A DNA stretch of 64,000 bases from JBAXGW01 sp037139195 (GTDB lineage: Bacteria > Bacteroidota > Bacteroidia > Bacteroidales > JAHJDW01). Positions 1-9,809 of the stretch are shown here, one piece after another (positions within the stretch are counted from its first letter, which is position 1; every line of letters starts with the position of its first letter). Position numbers and translations under genes: made by a program. The DNA lies in contig JBAXGW010000001.1 in assembly GCA_037139195.1 (NCBI GenBank), forward strand, positions 1-64,000. Reading direction: 5' to 3'. Below the pieces are notes generated by a model. That model had not been told where the DNA came from and did not search any database. It saw nothing but the letters and a program-made list of their open reading frames with translations.

Positions 1-19
1 TAGTAAAATCGAAATAATA

Positions 20-1648
20 TTAGATGAGTAAAGGGGATACCCAGTTAATATTATTGTCCGTTTTTTTTACTGAAGTCTTTAATGGTAGCGTCCAGTTTAC
101 ATTAAACGTTTGATTGTTAATACCACCTCTAATTGAATATGATGTAATTGAAATATTATTTGCTAAATTTATTTTGGCGACGGCTCTGTTTACATATGCC
201 AATGGAAAAGAAGAGTTTATTTGTATACACTTATCAAAATCAATTATTGCTTGTTGATATTTCCCAATAGCAAGGTATATATTACCGCGAACATTATAAT
301 AATTTTCTTTTCCGAATTCTTTTATGTTGGGTGTAATTTCAATTCCCTTATTTATTTCTATTAAAGCCTCGTCATATTGACCTAATGCAAATTTTGATTC
401 AGCAATGCAAATTTGCATTGAAGCAATAAACCCATTTATATAAGTGTCTATTGATTCATTTGTCAGTTTTAAGTGCTTTTGGTTAGCCTCAATATCATAA
501 ATCACATTTTCCTTATTTTTAATTGATGCGCAATAATCGGGAAGTGCTTTTGTGTAATTCTTTAATGCAAAATATGCGTTGCCTCTAAAGGATAGAATCA
601 TTGAATTATCAGGAAATTTCATTATGCCGACAGAATAAATGTTAACTGCTTGATCAAATTGTTGGAGATTGTAAAAGGCAATTCCTCTTTGATAATAATA
701 GCTTGCCTTTGTTGAATCACAGTAATTCCCAATTGAATATTCTAGTTCGGCTATTAGTGAATTGTCTGGCTCGTATTTTTGAAGCACTGAAAAGCATTCG
801 TGCAGGTCAGAGCATGAACCATTCATGTCTTCGAGTGCATATTTGTCTAAAGCCCGATTGTAATATGGAAGATAATCTTTAGGATTGAGTTGAATTGCTT
901 TAGTATAGTCTGCGATTGCTTTTTCGTGTTCTTTTAAAAATGCATAAATAGCGCCTCTTCCTGTATAAAGCACTTGCTGCGTGCTGTCTAATTGCAAAGC
1001 TTTATTTATGTCTTCCAATGCTTCTTTTACCATTTGTTTTCCGTAATACAAGCTTGATCTTTGGAAATATGGATAATAATTATTAGGAGCTAATTCAACA
1101 GCTTTATTTAAATCAGATATTGCTAGAGAAAAAAAACCTTGATTGGAATTGTAAAGTCCTCGCTGAATGTAATAATCTGCATTCTTTGGGTCAAGTTCGA
1201 TCGCTTTATTAAAATCAAATAATGCACCGAATTTGTCCCCTTTAATTTCTTTTAAATTTGCTCTTGTCGAATAAAGCATTGCATCATTTGGGTCAGTGTT
1301 TATTGATTTGTCAAAGAACTCAAATGCCTTTTTATCGTCCTTTTTTAATGCGTAAACTCTACCAATGTTCATGTAACAACGAGCGCATTTTGGATTTACA
1401 ATCAATGCGTCATTATAATATTTTTCTCCTAGGTCGAGTTGATTATCTGCTATGAATAAATAACCAAGCCAACGTAAAACATTTTCGTTTATCGGATAGG
1501 ATTTAAGCTCCTTTTGAAAATAGGGAATTAATTTTTCTGATTGTCCTGCTCGTGAAAGCGAGTCTACGATTTTGTCATACTTGTCCTTGGTTTGTCCGAA
1601 AGAACAGATTGTCAAAAGTGCTAATATTATTGTTGTCCAGTATCTCAT
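20..1648 (-). CDS. Secreted tetratricopeptide-repeat (TPR) protein
   Basis: The 542-residue product starts with a short signal peptide (hydrophobic residues 5-18, ending SFGQ) and then carries a nearly continuous run of TPR units of about 34 residues. Typical signatures such as KAIELDPKNADYYIQRG and KAIQLNPKDYLPYYNRA recur from about residue 30 to 500. TPR arrays form helical scaffolds for protein binding; the partner is unknown. It is probably periplasmic or surface attached. No enzyme motif is visible. The last 40 residues are not TPR-like. The reading frame is complete, closing at the very edge of the window. It has no visible operon partner inside the window, so its role cannot be inferred from context. 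Confidence 0.85.
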   Translation of the reverse strand: MRYWTTIILALLTICSFGQTKDKYDKIVDSLSRAGQSEKLIPYFQKELKSYPINENVLRWLGYLFIADNQLDLGEKYYNDALIVNPKCARCYMNIGRVYALKKDDKKAFEFFDKSINTDPNDAMLYSTRANLKEIKGDKFGALFDFNKAIELDPKNADYYIQRGLYNSNQGFFSLAISDLNKAVELAPNNYYPYFQRSSLYYGKQMVKEALEDINKALQLDSTQQVLYTGRGAIYAFLKEHEKAIADYTKAIQLNPKDYLPYYNRALDKYALEDMNGSCSDLHECFSVLQKYEPDNSLIAELEYSIGNYCDSTKASYYYQRGIAFYNLQQFDQAVNIYSVGIMKFPDNSMILSFRGNAYFALKNYTKALPDYCASIKNKENVIYDIEANQKHLKLTNESIDTYINGFIASMQICIAESKFALGQYDEALIEINKGIEITPNIKEFGKENYYNVRGNIYLAIGKYQQAIIDFDKCIQINSSFPLAYVNRAVAKINLANNISITSYSIRGGINNQTFNVNWTLPLKTSVKKTDNNINWVSPLLI

Positions 1649-2152
1649 GAAATTTAGGTCTACAATTATGTATCCACCAAATGGCGGTTATATTAAAATT
1701 AGTTTCAGCAAAATTTATCTATTATTTAGTAAAATACTTATCGTTCTTTCTTAAACAAATAATATCATAATTCTTAAATTATCAATTATTATTTTTCAAC
1801 TAAAACCTCTCAAAATTAAATAAAATAGTTTGAAATCCAAATTATATAGTTCGTTTTTATATGTTCCATACTCTAAATACTCTAGTCACTTTGGCTTCGA
1901 CTCCGCTCAGCCACCGTTAAGTACTTTATAAACTCTAAATACTTTAGGCACTCTAAATACTTTAAACACTTCACCCCCTTTATGAACTTTTAACTTTTCA
2001 AATATTTAATTTCAACCTTATTCCCAACAACTTAACACTTATCAACTATTTTTTTTTAATAATTATTACCCACTTACTTGAATTTAGGATGTTTGTTTTG
2101 TACTTTTAGAGGCAAATATCATAGATTCGTTAACAAATAAGGAGATTTATAT
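1649..2152. other. Intergenic region with short AT-rich repeats
   Basis: These 504 bases between divergent genes contain no convincing gene. CTCTAAATACT occurs three times (1871, 1933, 1951) in a stretch dominated by ACTTTA words, and one copy of the REP-like sequence described at 1893 lies inside it. The sequence just before the downstream gene has AAGGAG about ten bases before the ATG, an unusually good ribosome binding site for this phylum. TACTTTTA at 2101-2108 is a one-mismatch match to the TAnnTTTG -7 element. Confidence 0.5.
1893..1912. repeat. Single REP-like arm
   Basis: GGCTTCGACTCCGCTCAGCC is the same word as the right arm, reverse complemented, of the hairpin at 4244-4293. The two occurrences flank the first gene of the PrkA operon. 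It looks like a dispersed palindromic-type repeat rather than a coding feature. Confidence 0.6.
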
Positions 2153-4234
2153 ATGGCTCAAAAAAGTATTTTAAAACCCACTAACGACAAGTCGTTAATC
2201 AATCATGCTCAGCAAGTTATAGCAGGAAACAGAAAGTACGAAAACGTTTTTCAATCGGTTTCGAGAATGATTTTGGAAGACAAAAGCAAAATCGAAAAGA
2301 TTTATGTGAACGGCAGAAGCACCTACGACTTCAAGATTTTCCGCGATGGCAAAAAACATACCATCGGAATGTTTGATGAAATAAATAGCTTTGTTTCTTT
2401 TGTTAAAGATGCTGCTGAAGGTGGCTCTTCTTCTGAAATGGCTTTCGTGCTTATTGGCGAGCCTGGTAATGGAAAAACTTATTTGGTAGATTTCTTAAGC
2501 GGCTTGTATCGTAATTTTATCAATCAAGATGAAAACAGAAGATTTACTTTCCGTTTTAAAAACCTCGACAAACTAGGAGGATACGGCAAAATCACTACTA
2601 TCGAATCACAAACATTCGAAGATCCAATGATTCTTGCTATGAATTACCATGATGCAAAAGAAAAAAATAAAGAGCTGCTTTCGAAATTAGGTGCTAGCAC
2701 TAAGCAAATTGATAATTTATACAATAACCACCGTACGCTTGGTGCTTGTTCGTATTATATTCTTCAACAAATTAAAGAATATTGTAACGACGATTTTAAT
2801 AAAGTAATGGAATTTGTTGATGTAGTTCCTGTACCTGTTAGCGAATCTCGCGGTACTATTACTGGAAAATATGCTGCAAAAGACAAAATAACATCGTCGG
2901 CAGTAGATTTATTAGGCGAAGAGTCAATCACTCGCTTACTTCATGTTTCTGATACTGATAATCCTTATCGTTTCGACCTTCGCAGAGGCGCTTTAGCAAG
3001 AGTTGCTGGCGGTGGTATTCACTTTGCTGACGAAATTTTCAAAAACAAAAAAGATTTAATTCAAGTTTATTTAGGTGTTATTCAAAACCGTACAATAGAA
3101 ATTGAAGGTTTCAGATGGCCTCTTGATACATTAATTATAGCAACAAGTAATAATTCGGAATTTGCTCGCTTCCTTGAAGAAAAAGAACAAGCTCCAATAA
3201 TCGACCGTTGCCGTATTTCATACATGGCACATAATACCAACTTCAGATTACAAGAAGATTTAACAAAATTCTCATTAGGCAATGCAGATAAAACAACTTT
3301 TACTGGAGAAAAACTTCATATCGACCCAAATCTAAACTATGCAGTTTCTGCAGCAGTTATTTTAAGTCGTATGCCAGCTTCTGATAAGTTGAATCCTATT
3401 GAAATGATGAAGCTTTCTGCTGGTGAAGTTGCCGGAGAAAAAAGCATTAAAACATTGTTAGAAGTAATAAATGATTTAAATACCGACCCTGATGTAACAA
3501 AACGTTTCGGACAAAAAGGTTTAGGTCATAGAAATTTAGGAAGAGCAATTCAGTTATTACTAGAGCGTTCTGAAACTCAAGAAGGAAAATGCATGTACGC
3601 AGGTGATGTTTTCAAAGCGCTTGAAAGTGTTATTTTAGATTATGTTCAAGATCCAAATGATAGAGCAAAATTCCTGAACGATGCTAAAATTGCAAAAGGT
3701 CTTCACCGTAAAAATATAATGAAAGCTATATTCAATGCATACATGGACGAGCCAGATGCAATTGAAAAAGATGTAATGAACTACGTTAATATGATTATTG
3801 GTATCGATGCTAAAAACTTAGGTTCTGATAAAATATGGACATACCAAGACCCACAAACTGGCAAGCTAAACTCAATGAAAATTGATGAGAAGTTTGTTAA
3901 TAGCGTAGAAGAACGCATGGGACTTAAGAGTGCTGAGCAAAAACAAAGCTATAGAACTACCATTTCAAAAATCTATGGTCAGAAAATGATTAAAGAGCCA
4001 AATTACAATTTCATGGATAACAATGATTTAGTAAAAGCGGTTACTGACGTACGATTAATGTCGGATGTGGCTGGTGCTGGCAGCTTAGTTGGTGCACTTT
4101 CAAATCGCACAAACGAAGATAATCAAAAGCTTTACAACAGAATGTTGGATACAATGATTAATAAATTGGGTTATTGTAACACTTGTGCTCAGAAGACGAT
4201 TGAGTACTTCTGTACCCAAGACGACGCCAACTAA
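2153..4234 (+). CDS. prkA: PrkA-family serine protein kinase / AAA ATPase
   Basis: The 693-residue protein has a P-loop GEPGNGKT at residues 102-109 inside the long AAA module of the PrkA family, followed by the C-terminal PrkA-type region. E. coli YeaG, the reference member, is about 644 residues, so the length is right. PrkA proteins are cytosolic ATPases/serine kinases tied to starvation, nitrogen or sporulation stress; their substrates are poorly known. It heads a four-gene set with a YeaH-like protein, SpoVR and a second PrkA-like ATPase, which is the classic yeaG-yeaH-ycgB grouping. A good AAGGAG ribosome site supports this ATG. A C-terminal CNTC/YFC cysteine cluster is present. Confidence 0.92.
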   Translation: MAQKSILKPTNDKSLINHAQQVIAGNRKYENVFQSVSRMILEDKSKIEKIYVNGRSTYDFKIFRDGKKHTIGMFDEINSFVSFVKDAAEGGSSSEMAFVLIGEPGNGKTYLVDFLSGLYRNFINQDENRRFTFRFKNLDKLGGYGKITTIESQTFEDPMILAMNYHDAKEKNKELLSKLGASTKQIDNLYNNHRTLGACSYYILQQIKEYCNDDFNKVMEFVDVVPVPVSESRGTITGKYAAKDKITSSAVDLLGEESITRLLHVSDTDNPYRFDLRRGALARVAGGGIHFADEIFKNKKDLIQVYLGVIQNRTIEIEGFRWPLDTLIIATSNNSEFARFLEEKEQAPIIDRCRISYMAHNTNFRLQEDLTKFSLGNADKTTFTGEKLHIDPNLNYAVSAAVILSRMPASDKLNPIEMMKLSAGEVAGEKSIKTLLEVINDLNTDPDVTKRFGQKGLGHRNLGRAIQLLLERSETQEGKCMYAGDVFKALESVILDYVQDPNDRAKFLNDAKIAKGLHRKNIMKAIFNAYMDEPDAIEKDVMNYVNMIIGIDAKNLGSDKIWTYQDPQTGKLNSMKIDEKFVNSVEERMGLKSAEQKQSYRTTISKIYGQKMIKEPNYNFMDNNDLVKAVTDVRLMSDVAGAGSLVGALSNRTNEDNQKLYNRMLDTMINKLGYCNTCAQKTIEYFCTQDDAN

Positions 4235-4243
4235 ATAATTACT

Positions 4244-4293
4244 CTTCGACTCTGCTCAGAGTGACGAACAAGTCAGGCTGAGCGGAGTCGAAG
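4244..4293. repeat. REP-like hairpin between prkA and the yeaH-like gene
   Basis: A 22-base left arm (4244-4265, starting CTTCGACTCTGCTCAG) pairs with 4272-4293 (ending CTGAGCGGAGTCGAAG) around a six-base loop. Nineteen Watson-Crick pairs, one G-T wobble and two mismatches are seen. It has no T-run, so it is more like a REP/BIME element than a terminator. A related single arm lies at 1893-1912. Inside an operon it could act as a processing or partial termination site. Confidence 0.7.
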
Positions 4294-4420
4294 CCTATAA
4301 ATTGCAAATTTCGTTTTATTGTTGATTAATTGTATTTCGAATAAATTCCATTATTCTTCATCAAGTGTATCTGTATATAACGAAGTTTTATTTCACAATT
4401 ATTAAAGAAAAATCACTCTT

Positions 4421-5797
4421 ATGAGTTCATATAAAGATTTTTACAAATCGCTTAAGAAACAGGGCTTGTCGGATGAGTTGAATAAACTTATTAAACAAGA
4501 AATGGAGCTTATTGAGAATAAATCTGAAAAGGTATTTGAGTCGAGTACTTTGAATGCATATTTTGACATTTATTTCAAACATAACGATTTTACTCAGGTA
4601 ATTCAACAGCCTATTCCTTCTCACCCACCTCATGCTAGCGTTAAAACACTAGATGAGCTTTTGGAAAACGACCGAAAAAGAGAACAAGATGGATTGCCTC
4701 GCAGAATTAAAATTGGGAAGCTTGTTAAACCAAGTAAAGACAATAAAGGTCAGGTAATTATTGTACCTAGTACTACTGAACCTAAGTTTTACCACGATGA
4801 TTCTATTACCGAAGATGGCGAAGGTGGCGAAACTGGCGGTGCTGGCGAAGGCGAAGAAGGTGAAGTAATTGGTCAGCAACAAGCTCAGCCCGAACAAGGC
4901 GAAGGCGATGCTTCAGGTGCTGGACAAGGCGAAGGTGGAGATCACGATGTTAGTCAAGATGCTTTTGATTTAGGGAAAATTATCACAGAGAAATTCGAGT
5001 TGCCTAATGTTAAAGACAAAGGCAAAAAAGTTTCGATGACTAAATTCATTTACGATTTAACGGATAGAAATCGTGGATTTGGACAGTTATTAGATAAAAA
5101 AGCCACCATTAAAAAAATTATTCAAACAAATATATTATTAGGAAACATTAAAGAAAACGAACCTTTTGATCCAACCGACTTAGTAATAAATCCTCAAGAT
5201 CAAATATTTAGGTTGTTATCTAAAGAAAAGGATTTCGAAAATCAAGCGGTAGTTTTCTTTATTCGCGACTATTCAGGCTCAATGCAAGGTAAACCAACTG
5301 AAGTTGTTACAACGCAACATTTATTAATATACAGTTGGTTGATGTATCAATTCCAAAACAATGTAATGACGCGTTTTATTTTGCACGATACAACAGCTAA
5401 AGAGGTTCCAGATTTTTACACCTATTTCCGTTCGCAGATTGCTGGTGGAACCAATGTTCATCCTGCATTCGACATGGTAAACGAAATAGTTGAAAAAGAA
5501 CAGTTGGCTAAAGATTACAGCATTTATATTTTCCACGGAACCGATGGTGATGATTGGGACGAATCGGGCACTAAAATGATTGAAGCAATAAATAAAATGT
5601 TTCCTTGGGTAAGCAGAATAGGTATTACAGTTGCAAAAAATGCTTGGGGCGGCGATAAAGCTACTTATGTAGAAAACTATATTGAGAAATCGGGCTTATT
5701 GAAAGAAAAATCCGAATTATTACGCTTAGATGCGTTCAACGCTGAAAGTGCATCAGAAGAAAGAATAATTGATAGTATTAAAAAACTTATTAGCTAA
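4421..5797 (+). CDS. YeaH/YhbH-like (DUF444) VWA-domain protein
   Basis: This 458-residue protein matches the DUF444 family that accompanies PrkA. A von Willebrand A-like domain begins near residue 275, with the metal-site motif DYSGS at 283-287 and later GGTN and TDGDD segments. Residues 130-175 form a Gly/Glu/Gln-rich low-complexity linker, typical of the family. The protein is cytosolic. VWA proteins next to AAA ATPases often work as chaperone-like pairs, so it is a likely partner of PrkA; that is inference. It ends two bases before the SpoVR gene, indicating coupled expression. Confidence 0.88.
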   Translation: MSSYKDFYKSLKKQGLSDELNKLIKQEMELIENKSEKVFESSTLNAYFDIYFKHNDFTQVIQQPIPSHPPHASVKTLDELLENDRKREQDGLPRRIKIGKLVKPSKDNKGQVIIVPSTTEPKFYHDDSITEDGEGGETGGAGEGEEGEVIGQQQAQPEQGEGDASGAGQGEGGDHDVSQDAFDLGKIITEKFELPNVKDKGKKVSMTKFIYDLTDRNRGFGQLLDKKATIKKIIQTNILLGNIKENEPFDPTDLVINPQDQIFRLLSKEKDFENQAVVFFIRDYSGSMQGKPTEVVTTQHLLIYSWLMYQFQNNVMTRFILHDTTAKEVPDFYTYFRSQIAGGTNVHPAFDMVNEIVEKEQLAKDYSIYIFHGTDGDDWDESGTKMIEAINKMFPWVSRIGITVAKNAWGGDKATYVENYIEKSGLLKEKSELLRLDAFNAESASEERIIDSIKKLIS

Positions 5798-5799
5798 GC

Positions 5800-7404
5800 A
5801 TGGAACTCATTAGTCAACATACAAAAAAGATAATGGAAGAATGCAAGGTTCGTGCACGAGCTGCTGGTCTTCGATTTGACGATGAAACATTAGAATATAT
5901 TGTTACGAATAAAGATTTATTAGAGCTTTCGCCAAAAGTAATGATTCCTACCCTTTATGATTATTGGGTAAACGACGTGGAAGTTTTAAAAGAACAAGGT
6001 AAATATAAACTTTATCCTTCAAATCCTTACGAAACAGTTATTAATTCTCGTCCTGCAATTTCTTTTTACAATGATAATAATCCTGATTGGCTAAACATCA
6101 TGATTTTTTATCATGTATTAGGTCATATCGACTTCTTTCAAAACAATGCAATGTTTGCAAACACTTGGAACGATGATTTCGTTGGTCAAGCACTTGCCGA
6201 CAAACGATTGATAGCAAGTTTGAGAAGTGAACATGGCAGATGGGTTGATTATATTATAGAATTCAGCAGAAGTATTGACAATATAGTTGGTTACTTCCCT
6301 ATTTTAGCAAAAATAAATCAGTCAGCTACTCAACAATTAACTAGAACCGAATATTATTTTAACTTTTTCTTACAAGAAGAATTAAAAGTTCAAGAATATG
6401 AACTTTATAAAGAAGTAGAGCGCTTTAATTCTATTCCATCGCCAACCAAAGAAATAGCAGAATCTATTTTCTTTGCCGATGTAAAAGCCAAACATCCCGA
6501 ATTTCAAGCAAAATACGAACGTCATCTTGAAGCTCCTTCAACCCAACCAGTTGATTTAATGCAGTATATTCTCGATCACTCTTCATTTATAAACAAAGAG
6601 AAAAATAGATGGATGAAATCGGTTGTAAGCGTAATAAGAAATACATCGCTTTATTTTCAACCTCAAATCAGAACTAAAATAGCAAACGAAGGTTGGGCAA
6701 GCTATTGGCATGATGAACTTTTCCGTAGCGACGATAGAATTAAAGGGCACGAAGTTGCTTATGCAAAACTAAATGCAGGCGTTACTTCAATCAGTCGCAT
6801 TGGTTTAAACCCTTATGCTATCGGACTTCGATTGATTCAACAAATTGAAAAGAATGCCAATAAAGGAAAATTGAATTTCAACTTCCAAAAAATTGATGGA
6901 ATTGATGAACGTGAAAAATACGATATGCACACAGGAAAAGGTCGTGAAGCAATTTTTAGCATTCGTCGCGATTTTTCCGATTTCATGTTAATCAATACTT
7001 TTGTTGATCAAGATTTTGTTGACGACCATGGATTGTTTGTAACCGGAAAACGATTAAATCAACAACGTGGAATGGTTGAATATTACGTAAAGAGCCGAAA
7101 AGCAAAAGATTACAAAAAAATGCTATTAGATTCTTTATATCATCCGCCTAAAATTGATGTCGACACCAACAAATCAAACGATGAACATTTATATTTAATC
7201 CATCGATTTGAAGGCAAGCAATTATATAACGGCTTTATTCCAGATACGATGCTAGGAATTAGCGTTTTGTGGGGAGGTTCAATACAATTAGAAACTACTG
7301 AAATTCATGCTAAGAAATCAAGAACTCAAAACACTCCTGAATTTGAATACAAGAAAGTAGTTTATACTATTAAAGACAGAAAAATTACTAAAGATTATTT
7401 GTAA
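5800..7404 (+). CDS. SpoVR family protein (YcgB-like)
   Basis: The 534-residue product is the length of the SpoVR/YcgB family (about 510 in E. coli). Family-typical segments include the N-terminal YPTLYDYWVN-like stretch (here MIPTLYDYWVND), FYHVLGHIDFF and NEGWASYWHDEL, the last holding conserved Glu and His residues. In Bacillus SpoVR affects spore cortex formation; in non-sporulating bacteria its biochemical role is unknown. Its fixed association with PrkA and YeaH seen here is the main clue. It begins two bases after the previous stop and is followed 62 bases later by the second ATPase gene, so all four genes are likely co-transcribed. Confidence 0.93.
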   Translation: MELISQHTKKIMEECKVRARAAGLRFDDETLEYIVTNKDLLELSPKVMIPTLYDYWVNDVEVLKEQGKYKLYPSNPYETVINSRPAISFYNDNNPDWLNIMIFYHVLGHIDFFQNNAMFANTWNDDFVGQALADKRLIASLRSEHGRWVDYIIEFSRSIDNIVGYFPILAKINQSATQQLTRTEYYFNFFLQEELKVQEYELYKEVERFNSIPSPTKEIAESIFFADVKAKHPEFQAKYERHLEAPSTQPVDLMQYILDHSSFINKEKNRWMKSVVSVIRNTSLYFQPQIRTKIANEGWASYWHDELFRSDDRIKGHEVAYAKLNAGVTSISRIGLNPYAIGLRLIQQIEKNANKGKLNFNFQKIDGIDEREKYDMHTGKGREAIFSIRRDFSDFMLINTFVDQDFVDDHGLFVTGKRLNQQRGMVEYYVKSRKAKDYKKMLLDSLYHPPKIDVDTNKSNDEHLYLIHRFEGKQLYNGFIPDTMLGISVLWGGSIQLETTEIHAKKSRTQNTPEFEYKKVVYTIKDRKITKDYL

Positions 7405-7466
7405 ACAGTTGATAATTAAAAAGTTTAACTATAACACTTTTAGCTTTCAACTTTTAACTAAAAAAT

Positions 7467-9749
7467 ATGAACAGAAAAAATAGACCCGAAAATATTGAAG
7501 ATGCAAAAATCAAAGGCGAACGCTTAGAGGCTTTAATTAAGCTATGCCAAGATATTAGAGAGAAAGAACGCCGAGTTCCAATTTCTTTCAACGATTTTTT
7601 GTTTCATTCAGCCGAGGAACCAGAAATAGTTTTCAGAAATATTTTTCAAGTTTTTCATGATATGGTTCATAGCTATATTAAGGAAGAAAGAGACGAATAT
7701 CCAAAATCATCTGAAAGCATTGGGTTTATTCCTTACGACTGTTCAAGCTTGTTTATCAAAGATTTAGACAATCCTTTTTTTGCAGATAGATTATTTGCTA
7801 ATCGTTTCATGAATTTGGTTCGGAACTTTAAAAAGGGAAATATAAACAATCAAATATATCTTTTTGAAGGACCTCCGGGCAGTGGTAAAAGTACTTTTTT
7901 AAATAATCTTTTGAAGAAGCTAGAAGTTTACACTAGTTCAAAAGATGGAATTATGTACAATTCTATTTGGAGAATTGATATTGAATCATTTGGCGGATTG
8001 GATTTAAAGGACCTTCCTCATTTTAATATTATTGACGAAACTCATTTTAATTCTGAAACTCCTGAACGAAAAAAAATAATTGAAATATCTTGTCCAAACC
8101 AAGACCATCCTATTCTTCAAATTCCTAAATCATTGCGCAAAAACTTTTTAGAAGCTTTAATTCCTGATCCGAAGTTTAAGAAAATGTTATTTACGTCAAA
8201 AGAATACGAATGGGTTTTAAAAGATACACCTTGCTCAATTTGTAGTTCAATATACACTTCGCTTCTTGATAGACTAGGCGATCCATTGCTTGTTTTCAAT
8301 ATGCTGCATGCTCGCAGAGCTTTATATAGCCGTCAGTTTGGTGAAGGAATAAGTATTTTTAATCCTGGCGACCCAGTTATTAATCGTCCGATAGTTCATT
8401 CATCTATTCAAGACATGTTGAATAAGTTGTTAAAAACTAATGAAATACGCTTTATGTATTCTTATTTGGCAAATACAAATAATGGCGTTTTAGCTTTAAT
8501 GGATATAAAAGAACAAAACATTGACCGGCTATTGAGTTTACATGGTATTGTTAGCGATGGAGTGCACAAAGTTGAGTTTATTGAAGAAAGAATTAAATCA
8601 TTATTTGTTGGCTTGGTAAATCCTGAAGACAAAAAGCATTACGAAAATATTAAATCGTTTAAAGATAGAATTGTAACAGTTAACATTCCGTATATACTTG
8701 ATTACAAGACTGAAGTTGCAATTTATCAAAATAAATTTGGCGCAAATGTTAAAAATTTCTTCTTGCCAGGAATAATTGAAAACTTCGCTAAAATAATCAT
8801 TTCTACACGCTTAAACATAGGAACTCCTGGAATAAAAAAATGGATTCCTAATGCAGAAAAATATTATAAATACATCGATAAAAATCTCCTTTTATTAAAA
8901 ATGGATATTTATACAGGAAGCATTCCTGAGTGGATTGACGATGAAGATGATAAGCGATTTGACGCACAAATTAGAAAAGAAATTATCGACGATTCAGAAA
9001 AAGAAGGTGTTACTGGATTCTCGGGTCGACAATCAATTAATGTTTTCAACGACTTTTATAAAACTAGTTGCGAAAAAGGAAAACTATTCACAATGAGTAT
9101 GTTGAAAGATTATTTCCTAAATCTTAACATCACATCCGATTATAAAATTCCTATCGATTTCATCAATTCATTGGAAACACTTTATGATTATGATGTGTTA
9201 CAACAAGTTAAAGAATCCATTTATTACTTTAATAAAACACAAATCACAAACGATATACTAAACTACTTGTTTGCAATAAATTACGACTCTGATGTGAGAA
9301 TTAAATCTGAATACACAGGCGATATGTTGGAGATAAATGAAGATTATTTTAAAAATTTTGAAGCAATCTTTATTGGAACCACGGCAGCTATCGACCGCAG
9401 AATGGCTTTTAGAAAAGAAACTCACAAAGAATATATTACAAATACAGTAACACAAGAAATTAGAATACAGAAAAAGAAAATAACTGATACCGAATTATTT
9501 ACAAATCTATACGAACGATACGTTAACAATTTAAAAGAAAATGCTTTAGTTCCATTTGCCGATAATGATAGTTTTAGAAGAGCACTTGTTGATTATGGCA
9601 CAAGCAGTTACACTTCTTATGACAATCGTTTAAAACGAGATATTGAATTTATGCTCGAAAATCTACAAAAGAAGTATGATTACGATAAAGAAGGCGCTAA
9701 GCAGATTGCGTTATATGTTTTAGATAAAAAATTAGTTACCAAATATTAA
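7467..9749 (+). CDS. Second, divergent PrkA-like AAA ATPase
   Basis: The 760-residue protein has a P-loop GPPGSGKS at residues 135-142, after a helical N-terminal domain with a PrkA-like SFNDFLFHSAEEPEIVFRNIFQVFHDM segment. The middle carries CSICSSIYTSLLDRLGDP, a cysteine pair position also seen in PrkA relatives. Overall it resembles the first PrkA protein of the operon only weakly, so it is an old paralogue rather than a recent copy. It may form a mixed complex with PrkA or have its own substrate. Its place as fourth gene after spoVR suggests that the stress module here is PrkA-YeaH-SpoVR-PrkA2. No transmembrane segment is visible. Confidence 0.8.
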   Translation: MNRKNRPENIEDAKIKGERLEALIKLCQDIREKERRVPISFNDFLFHSAEEPEIVFRNIFQVFHDMVHSYIKEERDEYPKSSESIGFIPYDCSSLFIKDLDNPFFADRLFANRFMNLVRNFKKGNINNQIYLFEGPPGSGKSTFLNNLLKKLEVYTSSKDGIMYNSIWRIDIESFGGLDLKDLPHFNIIDETHFNSETPERKKIIEISCPNQDHPILQIPKSLRKNFLEALIPDPKFKKMLFTSKEYEWVLKDTPCSICSSIYTSLLDRLGDPLLVFNMLHARRALYSRQFGEGISIFNPGDPVINRPIVHSSIQDMLNKLLKTNEIRFMYSYLANTNNGVLALMDIKEQNIDRLLSLHGIVSDGVHKVEFIEERIKSLFVGLVNPEDKKHYENIKSFKDRIVTVNIPYILDYKTEVAIYQNKFGANVKNFFLPGIIENFAKIIISTRLNIGTPGIKKWIPNAEKYYKYIDKNLLLLKMDIYTGSIPEWIDDEDDKRFDAQIRKEIIDDSEKEGVTGFSGRQSINVFNDFYKTSCEKGKLFTMSMLKDYFLNLNITSDYKIPIDFINSLETLYDYDVLQQVKESIYYFNKTQITNDILNYLFAINYDSDVRIKSEYTGDMLEINEDYFKNFEAIFIGTTAAIDRRMAFRKETHKEYITNTVTQEIRIQKKKITDTELFTNLYERYVNNLKENALVPFADNDSFRRALVDYGTSSYTSYDNRLKRDIEFMLENLQKKYDYDKEGAKQIALYVLDKKLVTKY

Positions 9750-9809
9750 AAAAAAACTTTAAATTCAGTAGCCGCTTGCCGGTTACACCATGAAGAATTC
9801 CAAATAAAT

